DNA of 41,192 bases, taken from positions 1 through 41,192 of IMG/VR virus record IMGVR_UViG_3300007542_000057; one strand, given 5' to 3'. The stretch comes from a virus. The notes under the pieces are model-generated. The model did no database searches. It was not told the DNA's origin and saw nothing but the letters and a program-made list of their open reading frames with translations. A program made the position numbers and the translations under genes. Positions within the stretch are counted from its first letter, which is position 1. Each line of letters opens with the position of its first letter. Positions 40,606 to 41,192 of this stretch are shown in pieces.

Positions 40606-40735
40606 TTTTATTTTCGTTATTTTTTCTCTCTCTGTTAATTTTCTCCCACTCATTGTACCAATAGTCGGAGTCTGCATATACGGTATAAAAATCCATAGAA
40701 TGCATTTCTTCTAATAATGTTTTAGTCTTGCTCAT
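40586..40735 (-). CDS. Small ORF between MazG-like and DnaA-like genes (49 aa)
   Basis: A frame from ATG 40735-40733 to TGA 40588-40586. It encodes 49 residues: a helical start (SKTKTLLEEMHSMDFY), an aromatic and acidic middle (YADSDYWYNEWEKIN) and a Lys/Asn/Glu end. It overlaps the stop of the upstream gene by 14 bases and the preferred start of the DnaA-like gene by 20, the pattern of coupling seen in this operon. The aromatic-rich middle looks like a real protein rather than a shadow of AT-rich DNA. Function unknown. Confidence 0.6.
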   Translation of the reverse strand: MSKTKTLLEEMHSMDFYTVYADSDYWYNEWEKINRERKNNENKNETQKI

Positions 40736-41081
40736 TTTTTGCTATAATTAATAATATTAAATACCCTGCTAAATCGAATAACGTGTCTTCTGTTTTATCG
40801 TTTAGCCCTTTGTTCTTAATCCTACTTAACTTATCGTCTATCCTCGCACACAGAGAGTCTACTGCATTCTGCTTTGAGAATACATTAAGTGGCTCTAATG
40901 CCGAGTTACCATAAGCCTTGTTCTTTTTTAATAGTAAGTCTCGTAACTGATTTGTAATTTCCGTGATCTGATTTTCACTCTTCGGGTTATCCAAAAGTTG
41001 TTGCAACTTTTGAATCTCTAATTTAGACGCACCCATTGTTTTTGCGTCTAATAATTGTTCTTTAATTGATTTCTCTTTCAT
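40722..41081 (-). CDS. DUF1599 / MazG-like nucleotide-associated protein
   Basis: A 119-aa helical protein. The signature is LLLKKNKAYGNSALEPLNVFSK (49-70), then LCARIDDKLSRIKN (77-90) and EDTLFDLAGYLILLIIA (98-114). K-x-x-x-YGxSAL, RxDDKLxRI and EDxxxDLxGY are the order I know from DUF1599 (nucleotide modification associated domain), an all-alpha group related to MazG-type NTP pyrophosphatases that bind metal through Glu/Asp. It probably works on nucleotides or nucleotide pools during phage replication. It is joined to the upstream open frame with no spacer (TAA ATG). Confidence 0.82.
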   Translation of the reverse strand: MKEKSIKEQLLDAKTMGASKLEIQKLQQLLDNPKSENQITEITNQLRDLLLKKNKAYGNSALEPLNVFSKQNAVDSLCARIDDKLSRIKNKGLNDKTEDTLFDLAGYLILLIIAKNEQD

Positions 41082-41192
41082 TTAAAACAGTCTTATTTGT
41101 GTTTGTGGTTTATAACTTGCATCGTATCTTTTGTTATCTCCTTTTGGGTATTCTAATATATCCATTTTTAATTTTGTTTTCATTTTCTTAAC
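41082..41192 (-). CDS. Partial or very small gene at the right edge
   Basis: An open frame runs from the right edge to TAA at 41084-41082 with no stop in the 37 codons seen. Two in-frame ATGs (41183 and 41165) would give a 33- or 27-aa peptide ending YDASYKPQTQIRLF. Its stop directly touches the next ATG, so it is read in the same operon. It may be the end of a larger gene that continues outside the window. Confidence 0.5.
   Translation of the reverse strand, partial: VKKMKTKLKMDILEYPKGDNKRYDASYKPQTQIRLF

Noticed and set aside
40606-40677. 24-residue N-terminal extension of the DnaA-like protein
   Set aside because: This part is better explained as the other frame of the 49-aa gene at 40586-40735; the domain starts after ATG 40605.

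Overview
This window is most of a tailed phage genome, probably podovirus-like, that infects a Bacteroidota host, most likely of the marine Flavobacteriia type. Four things point there. The DNA is very AT-rich. Genes lack Shine-Dalgarno sites and have A-rich leaders instead. The recognisable promoters are the Bacteroidota form, with a -7 box TAnnTTTG. The structural proteins match a set common in Bacteroidota and uncultured marine phages. There is no sheath, tape measure or integrase. The virion genes follow a T7/P22/crAss-like short-tail order: terminase, portal, scaffold, capsid, head-tail connectors, tail tube/nozzle, tail proteins, then internal ejection proteins. Protein family statements come from recognition of motifs and memory of families, not from searches.

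Left two thirds (1-30032) are all on the + strand. Genes at 46-2049 are small virion or auxiliary proteins, including a jelly-roll protein and a probable tandem GroES-fold co-chaperonin. Genes at 2046-9619 package DNA and build the head: a terS candidate, TerL, portal, acidic scaffold and major capsid protein. A strong terminator follows the capsid gene. Genes at 9682-18633 form the auxiliary head protein, the connectors, a 1503-aa tail-tube-like protein and two tail proteins. Genes at 18673-29841 encode putative internal (ejected) proteins, ending in a 2856-aa giant that carries an HExxH metallopeptidase motif and takes about a fifth of the window. A small DUF3008-like gene closes the block.

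Right third (30084-41192) is all on the - strand, converging on the structural block near 30.05 kb. It is the replication, recombination and nucleotide module, tightly packed with many 4-bp ATGA-type overlaps. Read from the right edge it holds a MazG/DUF1599-like protein, a newly noted 49-aa ORF, a small DnaA-domain-IV-like protein, a DUF1071/Sak single-strand annealing protein, a RecE-like PD-(D/E)XK exonuclease, a small conserved protein, a primase-SF3 helicase, an SF2 helicase, HNH proteins, a VRR-NUC nuclease, a newly noted 53-aa zinc-ribbon ORF, a second DnaA-domain-IV protein, several small unknowns, a metallophosphatase and a possible nuclease.

The annealing protein and exonuclease form a two-component recombinase. 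The SF2 helicase and VRR-NUC are a familiar partnership. The primase-helicase and the two DnaA-C proteins probably start replication. No DNA polymerase, RNA polymerase, lysin, holin or integrase is recognisable in the window, so the phage probably uses host polymerases, which agrees with the host-type promoters. Lysis genes may lie beyond the edges, since both ends cut through an open frame, or may be unrecognised. No gap longer than 300 bases lacks a gene. The largest is 38021-38246, which holds TGACG repeats. No tRNA or CRISPR array was seen.
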